DNA of 64,000 nt from Panaeolus papilionaceus (taxonomy: Eukaryota > Basidiomycota > Agaricomycetes > Agaricales), in contig JADNRZ010000010.1 in assembly GCA_015501605.1 (NCBI GenBank), positions 124,001-188,000 of the forward strand, given 5' to 3'. The notes beneath the pieces were generated by a model. The model searched no databases and was not told the DNA's origin. It saw only the letters and a list, made by a program, of their open reading frames with translations. The first letter of the stretch is position 1; the number at the start of each line of letters is the position of its first letter. Positions 12,715-24,244 of this stretch are shown in pieces. The position numbers and the translations under genes were made by a program.

Positions 12715-13915
12715 GGTCACTTCGGTTGGATGTAGGATAGCCCAACAAGGATGTCTCTGAAACAGCTATAGAAGATGATATCGATTTGCCTGTAAGTGCC
12801 AAGGTACTTTGAATGGCTGGTACTGGTGCATCTTCGTCAATTTATACAAATCCCAAGGCATCTCAATGGTTCTGCTCTAACCCGAATAGTTATAGAAGTG
12901 ATGCACACAGATCGTCCTCATCGTTCAAATTCAAAGGCAGCGCGCCTTCTTGCCGAGATTCTGTAAAACGGATGGGTGTGAATAGAAGCGATCCCTACAA
13001 CTCCATCGGTGCAAGTTTGAGTATATCTTTAGTACTTGATACATTCAAATGCAAGAACAGTTTGTGAAGAAAAGCGACGCGCAATGTCTATCGGAAAGTA
13101 ACAAAATCTCATTTACATCTGATTTATTAGGGCAATAGTATACAAGAATTCACGACGTTAAAATGTTGAAATTCTTGTTTCTGTGTGCATTTCCTACCGT
13201 GGTGGTGGCAAGGCAGTCCGTTTATCTTGTTCTGATATAAACGAGGGATCGGACTTCGTGAGCTCCACAGGAGAAGTCACTCAATTTCCGTTATGTCCTG
13301 GCCGAAGAGCCGCTCATTAGCTATTGGCAGATATTGATAGGGCTTGTCAGCGAAGCAATGCCCACAAGATCATGGGAGTTGTCGATAATTAAACGGCTTT
13401 CTTGCCGCGCAGCCGATGGGCACCAACCATCATCATCATGATCACTGACGACTATACATCATTGCCTCGTAGACGTCAAGATGCGCTCGAAAATAAGTAT
13501 TCGCGTTATGTTCTTGAAGTAATCGCAATACATAATGTATGAAACATCTCGACATCGCTGATGCTAACAAACGAGTGTGCCGAAGAAGCTTTCTGGTGGA
13601 GCTGGGTTATTTTCTTGTGCCAAAAATGTCGGTGGAGCCCCTATCTCAGACACTCTGAAAACGTAACATCGATTGACCAGATTGACGACTGCTGTGTGCA
13701 CAAGCGTCCCTTCTCGGTTGCTGTTTGTATATGACAAGGTTACATAATGTAATCCGAGTAATTCATGCCGTTCTGGCCCATACGTTTTGTTTATGAGATG
13801 TAGACTTCGTGATAGCGGCGTAACTGGCAAAATAGACCCTGCCATTTACTAGATACCATTTGCACATTCCAATGACACCATTAATGTAATACGACAAATC
13901 CATATTTAATGGTCT
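12715..13915. repeat. Upstream part of segmental duplication, copy A
   Basis: The DNA upstream of membrane-protein copy A is recognisably related to 15260-16210 upstream of copy B. Matching stretches in the same order include GATAGAAGC/GATCCCTACAACTCC near 12985 versus 15493, ACTTGATACATTCAAATG near 13036 versus 15547, and GTGTCGGTGGAGC-type sequence near 13625 versus 16018. It contains the small minus-strand frame at 13564-13845. Confidence 0.6.
13564..13845 (-). CDS. Small hypothetical protein or gene remnant in the duplicated unit, copy A
   Basis: A 93-aa frame without signal peptide, membrane segment or known motif. Its interest is positional: in the second copy of the duplicated unit a frame at 15998-16207 lies at the equivalent place. 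Both carry an alanine-proline-proline-threonine stretch near the C-terminus (GAPPTFLAQE here, NAPPTLSEQQ there). That may be a short shared exon of an unrecognised gene or merely residual DNA similarity. I give it low confidence as a protein. Confidence 0.2.
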   Translation of the reverse strand: MAGSILPVTPLSRSLHLINKTYGPERHELLGLHYVTLSYTNSNREGTLVHTAVVNLVNRCYVFRVSEIGAPPTFLAQENNPAPPESFFGTLVC

Positions 13916-15259
13916 TTACAACGGTACATTGTTCGTACCCAAACCAGGGGAGACATGAAAGTCACCCTGAGGCTCGTACTCCACCCTCTTTGCAATGTGT
14001 ATGGCTAATTTACCTGAGTCGTCGAAGGGTTCCTGCTGGCCACTCTTAGACATCTCGAACGTGCTTCCCAGAGTCCGATTGAACTTCAAGGGTAACTGAG
14101 CATGGGGCCCCATGCTTCGGGCTCTCTCCCTCGAGTATATGACACTTGTAGAAATCAGAGTGTCCTGGCTGAGGCCAAACTTGGTGTTTCGGAAGACGCG
14201 ACACGCCATGATGTTCATGAGAGCGACGTTAGGGATGGAGAACATAAGTCGGTAGATCGGGGGTACGGAATCGATGAAAAACATGATCACGGTAAGAAGA
14301 TTTAGTGAAACAGTAGCGCTAAAATTCATCCTGTGAGAGTCTGATTTGATGACATATATGAACCAAGAACTCACGTGTAGAACCGCTGGCCGTCGTGGAG
14401 AAGTGCCCGTGAAAACGATGGCAAGTAGTCACCAAACACCATAGTCTTTACACCCTTTCGGATGTCCGGATCCGTATGTGTGGAGGTCATAAGTCTCCAG
14501 GATATGGCCAGAAGGACGAGTGTATCATGGATAAACGAAATGATCGTTGGTGCGATGATGTATTTACGAATCTCGACCGTCATGCAGTATTTGGTAGGGC
14601 CAATGTTACCACCGATCAGGCCTATTGGGACGGTGAAAGTACTCCCGAAGAGGGCGATCCAGATAAATGCAAAAACTGCAACTATTACCCTGTCCCTGTC
14701 AAAAACAGCCCGGAGGCGCAAGAAGAAAAGGAAGGATGTCGCGGGAGTTGTGATGGGATAGAACGCTCCGACGATCCTTAGGAAGCGTCGGCAATCCCAT
14801 GTCAGCGCCGCGGCTATCCAATGACATGATGAGATCAGTTATTTGATGATCACTGTTCGCGAATTTTGCTTACATCCAAAGATCGCACTCGATAACGCAA
14901 AGCCCAAAGTCCCAAGTCTATCAACGCGCACAGTTAATTCAGGTAATTACAGTACGTAGATAAGCAAGGAATGGTTACCTCGAAATGAAGTACACCATAG
15001 TTGGGATTCGAATCTTGAGTGGTTTCTCTGTGATAAGCCTGTAGTCGGCTCGAAGGTTATCCACAATATCCCATACGAGAACCTGTGTCATTAAGGTTCA
15101 ACAGTCTAGCTAGGGTGATAGAGCCATTTATCGTACCGCGCATCCACCAATCAGAACATAGGTTCCTGTAGTTACTTGGACAGCCAACTGAGGTGGCAGG
15201 AAAGCCATCGGGGTGAGCGGGTTGTAGAGCTCGTTTGGAGGGCACGCCAAGTCAGCCAT
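13916..15259 (-). CDS. Multi-pass membrane protein, tandem copy B
   Basis: Paralogue of the gene at 11399-12714. It starts at the ATG at 15259 (MADLACPPNELYNPLTPMAF). Exons then encode WDIVDNLRADYRLITEKPLK, FLFFLRLRAVFDRDRVIVAV, FGSTFTVPIGLIGGNIGPTK, ISFIHDTLVLLAISWRLMTS and FIDSVPPIYRLMFSIPNVAL. About seven membrane helices are expected, followed by a roughly 100-residue cytoplasmic tail ending GTNNVPL at 13916. Intron positions match copy A. The cytoplasmic tail is the most diverged part, which would fit different partners or relaxed constraint there. The architecture is that of an orphan seven-helix family, but I see no motif proving G-protein coupling. Confidence 0.78.
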
Positions 15260-16320
15260 TGTTAGCTCGTTTGGATGGTAGGTTTCCAATGGGTATGGTA
15301 TCAGCGCAAGGTCTACAAGGCAGATTTATATGGCGGAAAGGACTTCTGTTTAAGATAAAGGGAAGGTAACTATTGCCGCACCTTCAATTTAAGCGGCAGA
15401 GAGCTATCTAGACGGATTCATTGTAGATCTAATAGCGTATGATGACATGCAAACAAACATCTACATGGTTCAAACGTAGGAAGGGATGTGTTGATAGAAG
15501 CAACCTCTGCTACACCACATGTTTAAGAATAGTTATTAGTTTCATGACTTGATGCATTCAGATGTGCAAAGAAGCTGGGCATCAGGACTTTTCTGCGACA
15601 CCTGGGCTAGCAGGGTCATAACATAATGATTACGATTCTCGTTTTCTCTGAATGGTCTGGTGGCTCGTAGAACGTGAGGAATGGGGACCCTTGAGCTCCA
15701 CACAAGAGGCCAGTTTAACGTCGTTTATGCTTCAAGTAGTTGGTATCTGTTGCAAATTACAAGGCCCTCTTGCCACGGAACCATGAGTATTGAATAATTG
15801 CTATCATCGCTCATTGGTTTGGCGACGTAATTCCTTGTAAAAAAATCAAACATAAGTGCTAAAAAACCCAAAAATTCAAAAAATCTATGTATGCGCTGTG
15901 TGCAGAAGCAATCATGAGGTCTGCAACGTCCCCAGTTATCGTGGATAAGTCGCTGATACGTCGAAATGGATGCTAGAAACTTTTGGGTTAAGCTGAGTTA
16001 TATTTGTTGCTCCGAGAGTGTCGGTGGAGCATTCTGGGATGCCCGCATATTAGACTTATGAAAAGATGACTGGTGGATCGATGAGCACGAGCATTGATCT
16101 AGCGACTCTTCACCCGTTGGGTATGGAGATCTTATTTGAATCTTCTGGAGCTTATTCCACCATTTCAACGGCTCATACGACATCAACAAACGATCATGGA
16201 TACACATGATATGCCGTAGCCACTGTTATCTATGACCAAACGTGGTGGGGTTTGGGTGCGCAACTAGCTTATTTATAGGGTGTCCGTAAGGGAACCGAAG
16301 AGTATGCGGTAAGCAAATAA
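15260..16320. repeat. Upstream part of segmental duplication, copy B
   Basis: Diverged copy of the DNA at 12715-13850, lying upstream of membrane-protein copy B; similarity is visible in blocks up to about 16210. A minus-strand frame at 15998-16207 is the counterpart of the one at 13564-13845. Beyond about 16210 I see no further similarity to copy A. Confidence 0.55.
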
Positions 16321-17581
16321 ATGCGGTGTGTTGAGGCATGTAATTCTGCAGCTGCAGCCTTCGAGACTATCACAGTGGCCGATAACGAATTAGAGAATCA
16401 CTCGTGTGCTGAACGTCGATGTGATGACTGGCACAGACGGAGTTGGATCTGTAGTAAACATTGTTATGCCTCATACCAGAATGCTAACATTAAAGCTACT
16501 ATCCGACATTACTGGAATGGACCAAAAATGACGAGTTTTCTAGAAGAAATGGCTCCATGCCAGAGGAAGATGTGCAATGGTAGTGGAGCTCGTGTTTCCT
16601 CGCCAAAATAGCCATGCCCACCCTTGCTTGACAAGCCTGGACCTGTAGGCTAATATGAAGTTTATGTTTCCAGAGCGTTAGGTTGAGCGGACTAGGGATA
16701 GGATCTCATTTATACAATCAACCACAAATGCATATGTCATACCACCTTGAAAATTGAGGCATGATTATGTTTTTGTTTCGCCCGAGCCTAGCTTTCGAGC
16801 CTTTCAGTCTCTGAGTCAATCCCTTCGTTTTCTGTATAATATACCTGTTTTCCAATATCTCGGCTATTCCCCAATACACGTGAGTCGGGCAACAATTACA
16901 ATGGTATATCATATTATTATGAAGCTTAGGGCCCTTCTTTTACGTTCGCCCTTCACTTCTTCTTTAATAAGTCTACGTACATGATGATCATTTACCAACT
17001 TTCGGACATGACCAAACTTGAAGGTCCAAAGCTGCCAAAAATGTCCGTTATCCCATCCTATCTCAAAGTTTATCATATCATTCTGATTCCAGGTCCATCA
17101 AGATCATGACTCATGATGCATTGAGCGATAAAGGGATCATTCGAGATGAGGACGCTGGGAAGCTGGGGTGTGAAGGCGATGCCGGGAAGGGATTCCCCAA
17201 ACTCGCTCGTCCAACTGAAATGAAAGTTCGCTCCAAAGGCGTCCGCAAGATTTCAGCCTAGATTCGACCATAAATCACAGTGCTCCGTCTTGTCTGCTCC
17301 TCACCTGTTCAGTGAGACTCGGAGCGGTGGATCAGGAAAATCCATCAGTTTTGCTCCAGCTTTCCCATCATTCGCATGCTCCTCCACCATTGCTTCCGTC
17401 CTTCTCAACGCCGAGAAAACAATGTGTCAGTGCTCATAGCTATGTCAAGCTATGGAGGTCGGATAGTTATCAACAGGCAAACAACAAACATCCATGATGG
17501 GGCATATACAAGCGCCCTGGGCGTGAACGCATCTTGCCTTGGACTGTCATGAGTGGGTTGGAAGTGGCAATGGACTAGGCA
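16321..17581. other. Intergenic region before the jelly-roll-like gene
   Basis: A 96-aa plus-strand frame at 16321-16611 has no motif and no supporting splice sites. The 5' exon and promoter of the next gene probably lie near 17300-17580. Nothing else was recognised. Confidence 0.35.
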
Positions 17582-18515
17582 TTGGTTACCATTGGACCAG
17601 AGACGGACCTTAAAGGAAGGCCGCTATTCATCAATGACAACAACCCCCAGATACAATACCAAGGCTCAGGCTGGGGGATGAACAGTAATCCGACCAGAGT
17701 CGATCCGGATCGCAGCATTGGCTCGCAGAGTTTTTTACCAGCTGAAAAAACCTCGCACGAAGCAAGTCAAGCAGGGGATTCCTTCACATTCTCCTTTTCA
17801 GGTCTGTTTGCCACGAACCCATATAAATTCACGACGCCTAATTAGATTGAAAATAGGCGCGTCTGTCGCCGTCTATGGGCTGTTTGCATGGATGAACGTC
17901 TCGTCCCTGGTTCTGCAATACGATCTTGACGGAACTGTTACTTCAAAGTCATATCAAATCCCAGAAGCTGCTATTGCTGAGGCTTCGTCTGTCAACTTTC
18001 TCTTCATTTTATACAGCGATCTCTCTGCCGGCAATCATCAACTCAAGGTTACTGTCAAAGAAGTTCGCAACACGACCAAGCTTCCGAGCCTTACGCCATC
18101 TCCCCAGGAAACATCTACTCATCTTGTCCATGGCCGTGTCCAAAACACAATGACAGTGATACCTTATCCTCAGGAAAAGCTTCCAAACCTCACGTCTTCT
18201 CCTCCTCGTGCTCCCTTACTACTTAATTATTCGTCACCACACACGGATGTTTCACCGTATCCTCAAGAAAAGCTACCTAGTGTCATCTTTCCACCACGGG
18301 GTGGTACCATATCAGAGGGTAGCAGTAGCCAGCTTGCAGCTGTGAATAAGCGGCGCACTGCGATTCTGAGGGCGGAATCATCTAACCCACCCCCTCACGC
18401 GCCCCCACCGTCTGAGCTCCCTGTTTTGACTCCCCGACAGCTGGAATCTCATATCCCGCATCTGGTACCAAATTCTGCACTTCCTCCCTCTTACGAAACC
18501 GCGTGGTCTGAGTAG
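17582..18515 (+). CDS. Jelly-roll-like, proline-rich protein with C-terminal PPSY; 5' exon unresolved
   Basis: Two exons (17582-17801 and 17857-18515; 55-nt intron) join in frame. The N-terminal module shows NPQIQYQGSGW, GSQSFLP, SQAGDSFTFSFSGASVAVYG and NHQLKVTVKEV. This is the pattern of the beta-sandwich domain found in many agaricomycete single-pass surface proteins. The second half is Pro/Ser-rich with a repeated PYPQEKLP block (about 18168 and 18258), and the protein ends PPSYETAWSE. A PPxY-type motif can bind WW domains. I see neither a signal peptide nor a membrane helix in these exons. An in-frame TAG just before 17582 means the true start lies either in an upstream exon (possible acceptor near 17577) or at a non-ATG codon. 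Surface location is therefore uncertain. Confidence 0.65.
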
Positions 18516-19432
18516 AATCCCACGCTTAATCTTGTCTTGATGCTTCAATATATACCCCCGCTATAAATGCAGGTACCTCATCGTGATCCCAGATATGTTA
18601 ATCATATATGCTGTCGTCCTAATGTTGTGCGCACATTTGAATCAAAAAAGCCATCTAATTCGAGGTGTATACACAACTTAGGTGTGAGCACTCTGTTCGA
18701 GGTGGGACCACCCTCTCCAAGACTTCCAGTTTCGGATGGGCACGAACCGAATCAACGGCATGTGGTGGGCAATCCGTCCTTGAGTAACATATATCAGACG
18801 CGGACCCGGAGACTCTTGAAGGGTTCCAATGCTGCATGGCTCTCCGGCCCTTGAGGACTTTCAATATGTCAGAGGAGCCTGACAACATTTTGGTGTCGTC
18901 AGGTATCGACCCTAAGCCTGCCTTTTTATCGAGGTGCTATCCTTCTCATGTCATATTTTTCATTATACACCCATATCCATGATACTTGACACTGCGCGAA
19001 GGCCGAGATCACGCTTCATTGACAGCTATTTTGACTTGATTTTGACGCCCTCGACTCGAAATCAGGCTAGTTTCCGAGAAATCATCAGATCCAAGGTGTA
19101 TGTGTATTCAAATGTATTAAGTCGTCAAGGGTTCCTTCTATGCATCAAACTGCGCATTTTCTCATTCACAGGACTGTTGGTCTTGGCCCCAACTGTCCGT
19201 ACCATATCTGCCCGACTCCATGGCGAAATCTCACGATGACTTGCAGATGATACAATGAAACTATATACTAGCAGGCTAATATGGGACAAGGATGAGACAG
19301 CATCGATAGTACATTGATTTGCGACTCGGAGTTAGGTACAGACAGCTATCTACATATTTAAGCACATATACTACACGGCATGCTCGAAAGTATACACAAG
19401 GATAGATCAGAAATGCGAAGGAAAAACCACCC
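18516..19432. other. Intergenic region, convergent 3' ends
   Basis: Lies between the 3' ends of the jelly-roll-like gene and the DUF6533 gene. Frames at 18567-18854 and 18934-19239 show no motif. Nothing supportable seen. Confidence 0.4.
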
Positions 19433-21420
19433 TCAAAAAGCTCCGGCCTCAACGTCTTTGTGCGTCTCTTTCACAACGGTGACTGCAATCCCATCCTGAG
19501 AAATAAAAGGCTTGTGTGAGGTTGCTTCTGATCGTACGCGTTTCGATTGAGACAATCGAACGGATTGCATTTTATACGCATTGACCCCTTGTGCGGAAAG
19601 AGCCTCCGTATGTCTGGTGGGGTCGTCGTAGACAGCTTCTCGGAGATGGAGAATAAGTCTCGAGCCCTAAGTAATTTGGGATGGATACGTTTCATCGTGA
19701 GTTCCTAGCCACTAAGCAAACAGCGCCCGAGAAACACTTACACATGCCGATGTTATCACAGTTACCCAGCTATCCAAACGTGGTTAGATGATGGTAAGAT
19801 ATGGAGGGAAATGGACGACGTACGGCATGTAAGAGATTTGGAGAGGCCCATCAATGGTGAAACTTAAAATGAAACCAACCACCGTTACGCCTGATGTAGT
19901 AGAGGTGAAACTAAAGTCAGATCATCGACGCGAAGGAAACCATGGAGATGGTGCAGTTGCTCACACATAATCCTACGAGAACGTCAGAATCTGAAGCTAA
20001 TTTTAAACCAAGACAAATCTTACAAGAAAAATGCCATCGTTCCATCCCGATAAAACGCGACAATCAGAGGAGGAAGGCTGGTATGAGCTGTTCGGCGTGG
20101 TCTTGTTCGATTGTTGCTTAACAGCTTATACGCCATCATGACGAACAAAATAACTATAAGTGACTCATTAGTGTATGTTATTTAGAGAATTTCAATCAAC
20201 CCTCACTGGCAGTAGCGAGACCCCCAATCCTGGATGAGAAGGACGTCATGAGCGTCAAAACACCGAAAAATGGCTAGATAACCTACCAGCCGTATATTGT
20301 ATTGCTTATGTCTGGAGCAGACAAACATCCAAGAAGAGGGAGAGAGGGGGGAGCAACAAACGTTGTCGAATATGCTGATGGGCCCGTAAACACTACTGAC
20401 AAAACAGCCAGCTACGAATCATGTTTAGGACTGCCATCAAATCTTGCAAGTGGGCAACAAAACTACACTTACAACAATGTCGGCTAGGTTTACAGAAGAG
20501 ATTGTTGGTTAGTAGGCTACATCACAAGAGTTTAAATTTCCTCATACCCAGAAAAATAACCACAAGGAATAATACAACTGGGTCGATGGAAGCTGAGTTA
20601 GTAGGGCGATTCCGAATGCGAGAACTTTTGACATGTACTTTGAATACTGCGCCCATAGAGTGCATAAAGACGCATCATCAAGACAATATTCACGAGTAGG
20701 GATAGCGTCGAAGTGCTCCCTCTGCAGATTGGCGACATGCATATCAGAAACACAGTCACAATGTGAGGAGGGTAGGACTCACATCGTCATGTTATACCAC
20801 AAGAATCGCTGGCACCTGTGATGGCAGAGTCATTAAACGCTCCCTGTCTGGAGAGAAGCTGGGGCAAACCATTGTACAGATGTCTGCAAATGCGTGTACA
20901 CTGGAAACAATGTCAGCTAAACCACTCGCATTGTAATGAAGTCTAGAAAGGCTACCAGATAGATCGACGCTGGGTATCATTTGTCATCAGAATATAGGGC
21001 ACGACGGATAAAAAGTGCTCACAAAAGAATTACAAGACCCCAGTACCGTGTTAAAAGGTAAAGGACCTTGGGCGCTGACCATTTAGCGCTGTGGATAATG
21101 GGCATCAGCTTCGATTTCGGATGTTCCTTGCGATCACTATCAGGCCTTCTTACCTCCAAATGTGGGTGACCTATTCCCGAACGTAAGTGTTAGCAATCTA
21201 GCGCATGCGCATGGCTTATCTTCATCATGGAAAACACCAACCTCTCTCGGAAGCACGAGAAGCGTATCGTATACCATCAACGTCCCGGCTGACACTGAAA
21301 TATGGATGCCAATGAGCGCTGGCTCTATTGAGTAGTTTGAAAGCGTTGGCTTTGCTTACCGAACATGTACGAGATAGTTTGACTGCTTCGAACTAGATAA
21401 AAAATTTCGTTGGGATCCAT
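19433..21420 (-). CDS. DUF6533-type multi-pass membrane protein
   Basis: A heavily split gene from the ATG at 21420 (MDPNEIFYLVRSSQTISYMF) to a TGA at 19433. After the first intron come AGTLMVYDTLLVLPRE and WSAPKVLYLLTRYWGLVILL. These match the start of DUF6533, where a tyrosine-aspartate pair in helix 2 precedes an acidic residue and a conserved tryptophan region. Later exons give CQRFLWYNMT, TLSLLVNIVLMMRLYALYG and VVGFILSFTIDGPLQISYMP. The C-terminal tail has SRLILHLREAVYDDPTRHTE, the short helix usually found after the last membrane segment in this family. Function is unknown; the family is expanded in agaricomycetes. Intron boundaries in the 20.1-21.1 kb part are only partly placed. Confidence 0.7.
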
Positions 21421-22352
21421 GTGTCGTGCGTCGTGAAAAGGAAGGAAAGAGAGATAGATAGCTTGGAGACAGTCATCTGGTTGTTTTATGATCTGACCCT
21501 GGGGTTGTGGATACTAGTTTCAGATAGCGACATGCCCGCCCAGTTTTCCATTCTCGGCTAGATCCAGTGTGTGGCGTCAACCCTGAATCCTGAGAGTGGA
21601 ACGGGAGAACATGTATTGGATGAGCCCGCAAAGGGCGTCGGGATGTCGCACCACGCAGCTACCAAAGAGAGGATCAGGGACGCACTGCGTCGTGATACCA
21701 AGGCAGGAGAATAAATTGAATCCCTTCATTTTCTGGCGTATCCAACACGACATTTGATTTTGTGCCCTCGACTCACACGAACGGATCGCAAGTCAACCGA
21801 GACATAAAAATAATTATTATATGGAACGGAAGATGCGAACCTTTATTGAACGGGGGTCAAGCGCAGGCGCCTGATCTCGAACAAAAAAGTGTCGGGCATG
21901 AGAACAGGATTCAATACGTTATGCTGAGGGTGTTCTCTGCGAAGCATCATCAGCCTTGACAATGACTGTAATAACGTGTGATCACCTCCTGACTTTGCGG
22001 AACCCTATCAAGGGCCTTTCCATCTACAAAAGTTGGAAAGATCTAAAAAGATTCAGGTGGTGGAGCGACATAAGCATGAAGGTGAGTGAGTGTCGCGTCT
22101 GTTATGGAGGGTCGTTGGTCTGCATCTGAAAATCACGCGCTGCGTCGTGTCCATTCACAAGTCTGGTACTCAGGTCTCGGCGACACTGTGAATGCTTCAA
22201 TGGGTGACCAGGATAACGATGTAAATTCCTAAAGGTGGGGGAGTTAGGAGAATGTGCTGAGGGTCAAGTGAAGGCCCCAGGAACATCCCCAGAACTCACA
22301 CATTTCGCCATTCCTGAAACTCCACAGCGTTGATTTCACTTGAGGCTAGGCC

Positions 22353-22431
22353 CATCAAAGGTACATCAAAAGAGCGGTGCTACGCATTCCGCATTCAGGG
22401 TTAATCCCTGACGCTCAACGAGCCTTTGATG
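22353..22431. repeat. Nested inverted repeats (possible stem-loop)
   Basis: Three nested complementary pairs share one axis. The outer is CATCAAAGG (22353-22361) with CCTTTGATG (22423-22431). The middle is GAGCG (22372-22376) with CGCTC (22412-22416). The inner is TCAGGG (22395-22400) with CCCTGA (22406-22411) around a TTAAT loop. No gene overlaps it. Confidence 0.4.
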
Positions 22432-24023
22432 CAGCTTAAGCCTACGCCACCAGTGAGTTACTTAGCCCAGACAGCACTCTAGAGTAACATTGGGTAGGAA
22501 GTAAATCTACCACAGACTGCAGCGTATTACATCCCAGGTACTCGAGTCATTTTTCGGAGCCATGTTTAATTGAGAGTTCCGTCAAATCTATGTCGCCATC
22601 AGAATGTGTAATAAATATTCCAGCAAGACCCTTTGCTGGACAGGTCGACGGAGGGAACGTAACAGGAAAGACCCAACAGGAGATATGTAGGTTTGATAGG
22701 AGAGCAATACCCTGGTAAATCATGAAAAATTAAATGCTGGAACGCTCGAAGCCTGAGCCTCGTGGTCCCCAGATTCAGCAGACATGGAGACGACCTGAGA
22801 TATCTAAGAAACGACGGCAACCTAAGTGCCAACCGGTACACCTAGAATCCTTGAATCCAGAAGTAATGGTACGCGGAACTTTGTCGCAGGGTCTTTCGTC
22901 GACATAGAAAACGTCAGACAAGCAAGCGCGAGCAGCAGTGACACGACTCGGACCAGAAGGGCAAGGGGCAACTTGAAAGGGACTCCGACTCGCAGGACGT
23001 TCAACAAACATACCGGCAAAATGCGGACATCACGTGTTATCGCAACAGACGCGTAGTGGACATAGGGGCTTTTCGTCTTCGCGACGCGCTTTCACTGTTC
23101 TGTTGAAGCCAAGCATGAAGATTAAATGTCATTACATGAAAGTGTAAAGAATTCATCAATTTATATGGCTAAATTGGTGACAAATTTAGAGCATCATATC
23201 CATTGCACATTTTTGTGAACAGTAGACGCACGCGGAATGGATAGAACGTGAAATTTTGAAAGCCTATTCGCAGTTCATTGTTAGAGGTCATGGTTTGACT
23301 TCTGACCCCCTCTTCTTCACCCCGTGCTACCGTCGCAGTACTGGTACATAGATAGTCATGTATGCACTCATCCTTTGTCCGCAGTCTACTACGTTCTGAC
23401 TTCTGCATTCGCATCTCATCGCATCTCCCCCTGATCCGCATCCATCATCCATTCACATGGGGCCATGATGGTTTTCTGTCTCTGATTATATAAAAGCACA
23501 TATAATTTATTATAAACCAATGGAGCTCTCGATGCATACTAATGTTCCCGACCCCTTGGCACGGTATCATTTGGATTTTTATCAATGAACGAAGGCAGGG
23601 CTGAAAAGAATATTAATAGATTGGCACTCCCTATTTCAATTTGATTTTGAATTAACTGCTGCTGTTTGGCTTACCTGGGGCAAAAAGACTTGTTGAACAT
23701 TTAAACGAACCTATGATCAACCTAGACAGACTTGACGTCGAACCTTGGACTGTGGAGTCATTTATGCATTCTACTGTTGTCATATGGCTTATTTTACGGG
23801 AGTTTTTGCGGCCTCATTTGCTCGCTTCTATGATATCGATCAGAGCCCAGCCATATTTTGTCTGTAATTTTCAAATATTTTGGCCACATGTAGTCCTTCA
23901 TAAGAACGTTTGCCTCCATTATGAGGGTTCCCTGAACAACGACCTGGTGGTCCTCTGATTTCTACCAATCAGCTGAAAAACCACAAGCGGCTCCACACTG
24001 ACCCAATTAATTCTCTGGAAAGG

Positions 24024-24030
24024 TATATAA
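24024..24030 (+). promoter_or_regulatory. TATA box of the cysteine-rich secreted protein gene
   Basis: TATATAA lies about 215 bp upstream of the ATG at 24245, on the same strand and with no other start nearby. It implies a 5' leader of up to about 190 nt unless an intron lies in it. Confidence 0.5.
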
Positions 24031-24244
24031 ACCCTATGAATTTGGGCGCGAAGGCAGCCAAGAATCACCCCCGTCCTTTGAGACTTGAATTCGCTAAACC
24101 GTTGTCGGTTATCTTGAACGCTTGACTGGACCCAGGTACGGCAGATCGTCATCCATCATGATCAGCGGCATCTGCTCACTCTAGACGCCGAATAGGTCTC
24201 CCAGCTAAGATCAGAACCCAGGTTTCTAAAACATCGCAATCACC

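Larger units (their letters stand above)
21421..24244. other. Long gene-poor interval of about 2.8 kb
   Basis: No frame here shows splice continuity or a recognisable domain. It holds a nested inverted-repeat structure at 22353-22431 and, near the right end, the TATA box of the cysteine-rich secreted protein gene. I see no transposase or reverse transcriptase. Confidence 0.45.
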
